Source: Pseudomonadota bacterium (GTDB lineage Bacteria; Pseudomonadota; Alphaproteobacteria; Rhizobiales; Hyphomicrobiaceae). Taken from it: a stretch of 5,929 bases of DNA. Below, piece after piece: positions 5,231 through 5,929 of the stretch (within the stretch, counting starts at the first letter, position 1; each line of letters begins with the position of its first letter). The stretch lies in contig JAKALI010000283.1 in assembly GCA_021813195.1 (NCBI GenBank), forward strand, positions 1-5,929, given 5' to 3'. The position numbers were made by a program, and so were the translations under genes. The notes under the pieces were generated by a model. That model did not search any database. It was not told where the DNA came from and saw only the letters and a list, made by a program, of their open reading frames with translations.

Positions 5231-5722
5231 GTGGCCACATTCCGCCAACAGGTCGAGGCGACCATCCCGGCGCTGCGCCGCTACGCCCGGGCACTGACCC
5301 GGCAGGGCGATATCGCCGACGACCTCGTGCAGGACACGCTGGTGCGGGCGCTGCGCTCGGAACATCTGTTCCACGGCGGCGAGGTCCGCAGTTGGCTATT
5401 CACGATCCTCACCAACCTCAACCGCAATCGTCTGCGTGCGCTGGCGCGACGGCCAACCCTGATGCCGATCGACGACAACGATGCACCTGATCTCGCCGGG
5501 CCGGAGGCGGGCCGACGCGACATCGAGCGCGCGCTCGCAACGCTGGTGCAGGAACAGCGAGAAGCCCTGCTGCTGGTGGTGCTCGAGGGCCTCAGCTACC
5601 GCGACGTCGCGGAAGTGCAAGGCGTTCCGATCGGCACTGTGATGTCGCGGCTCGCGCGCGCGCGCGAACAGATCAAAACCTATCTCGACGGTGCGCGCCC
5701 GGCACTGCGCCGCGTGAAATGA
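5231..5722 (+). CDS. ECF-family RNA polymerase sigma factor
   Basis: The 163-aa protein has the two-domain ECF layout. Region sigma2 is about residues 8-72, with LRRYARALTRQGDIADDLVQ and DTLVRAL for core binding and promoter melting and VRSWLFTILTNLNRN at the end. Region sigma4 is about 96-148, with IERALATLVQEQREALLLVV, then LEGLSYRDVAEVQGVPIGTV and MSRLARAREQI, a standard -35-binding HTH. There is no sigma3 or sigma1.1. Start is GTG 5231, supported by AGGGGG (5220-5225) at 5 bases and by the natural N-terminus MATFRQQVEATIPALRRYA. The gene is followed after 21 bases by a probable anti-sigma gene on the same strand, the classic arrangement in which the sigma factor is held inactive until a signal arrives. 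I cannot place it in a numbered ECF group by eye. Confidence 0.95.
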   Translation: MATFRQQVEATIPALRRYARALTRQGDIADDLVQDTLVRALRSEHLFHGGEVRSWLFTILTNLNRNRLRALARRPTLMPIDDNDAPDLAGPEAGRRDIERALATLVQEQREALLLVVLEGLSYRDVAEVQGVPIGTVMSRLARAREQIKTYLDGARPALRRVK

Positions 5723-5743
5723 ATGAAGGACAGGTGAACTGAA

Positions 5744-5929
5744 ATGACGACGCCCCATCTTCCCGTCACCGAGGACGAGTTGCACGCTTACGTCGACGGC
5801 GAACTGCCGGCCGACCGGCGTGAAGCCGTTGCCAGCTGGCTCGCCGACCATCCGGCCGAGGCCGCGACGGTCGCCGCCTGGCGCGCGCAGGCCGAAGCGA
5901 TCCGCGCGCGTTACGGCGCCATCGCAAAT
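5744..5929 (+). CDS. Probable anti-sigma factor, N-terminal part (runs off the right edge)
   Basis: The first 62 codons are present and the frame is open to the edge. The N-terminus, MTTPHLPVTEDELHAYVDGE then LPADRREAVASWLADHP and AAWRAQAEAIRARYG, is a typical alphaproteobacterial anti-sigma start: a short helical domain with the LHAYVDGELP pattern that binds the sigma factor. Only one of the zinc ligands of the ZAS motif is suggested (His14), and there is no C-x-x-C in the visible part, so a redox zinc switch is not supported here. Family members usually continue with one membrane helix, which would lie beyond the window. ATG 5744 has AGGTGA (5732-5737) 6 bases upstream. It pairs with the ECF sigma gene just before it. 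Confidence 0.85.
   Translation, partial: MTTPHLPVTEDELHAYVDGELPADRREAVASWLADHPAEAATVAAWRAQAEAIRARYGAIAN

Noticed and set aside
5396..5851. 151-codon minus-strand frame opposite the sigma and anti-sigma genes
   Set aside because: It crosses two well-supported genes and their spacer on the other strand, and has no family features.
1..5929. tRNA, rRNA, CRISPR array, insertion sequence or integrase
   Set aside because: No cloverleaf-like sequence, regularly spaced repeats or transposase/integrase motifs were seen on either strand.

Overview
The window looks like chromosomal DNA of a high-GC alphaproteobacterium, most likely of the Hyphomicrobiales (Rhizobiales; Bradyrhizobium or Rhodopseudomonas-like relatives are plausible). 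I infer this from the FabI type, the style of the small XRE regulator, the ECF sigma/anti-sigma pair and the codon use. I could not search a database, so the placement is from recall and pattern.

Layout, left to right. (a) 1-170, minus: the 5' end of a histidine phosphatase (phosphoglycerate-mutase-like) gene with its RHG motif. (b) 171-381: a gene-free spacer. (c) 382-1873, minus: a two-gene unit, a 381-aa LysR-type regulator followed by an overlapping 126-aa XRE-type regulator. (d) 1874-1939: a 66-bp divergent promoter region holding a dyad, AACTCT-N13-AGAGTT. (e) 1940-4102, plus: a tightly coupled three-gene operon, a 414-aa protein with two GNAT-like halves, a 203-aa isochorismatase-like cysteine hydrolase (4-nt GTGA overlap) and a 109-aa protein I do not recognise (20-nt overlap). 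(f) 4103-4168: a convergent spacer with palindromes and a possible terminator. (g) 4169-4990, minus: fabI, enoyl-ACP reductase. (h) 4991-5230: a divergent control region with a 17-bp palindrome and a second dyad. (i) 5231 to the end, plus: an ECF sigma factor and the start of its probable anti-sigma factor.

From memory, fabI, a histidine phosphatase gene and aroC sit next to each other on one strand in many Rhizobiales. Here the five-gene block at 382-4102 lies between the first two. A hand-counted 60-base sample at 3481-3540 inside the block is about 52% GC; one inside fabI (4741-4800) is about 68%. The simplest reading is an accessory cassette inserted between housekeeping genes.

The cassette is the most interesting part of the window. 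Two regulators are expressed divergently from an acyltransferase-like enzyme, an amidase/hydrolase-like enzyme and a small unknown protein, all overlapping or coupled. This suggests a self-contained, regulated small-molecule modification and turnover system. Its substrate cannot be read from the sequence. FabI belongs to fatty-acid synthesis, and the sigma/anti-sigma pair is probably an independent stress-response switch.
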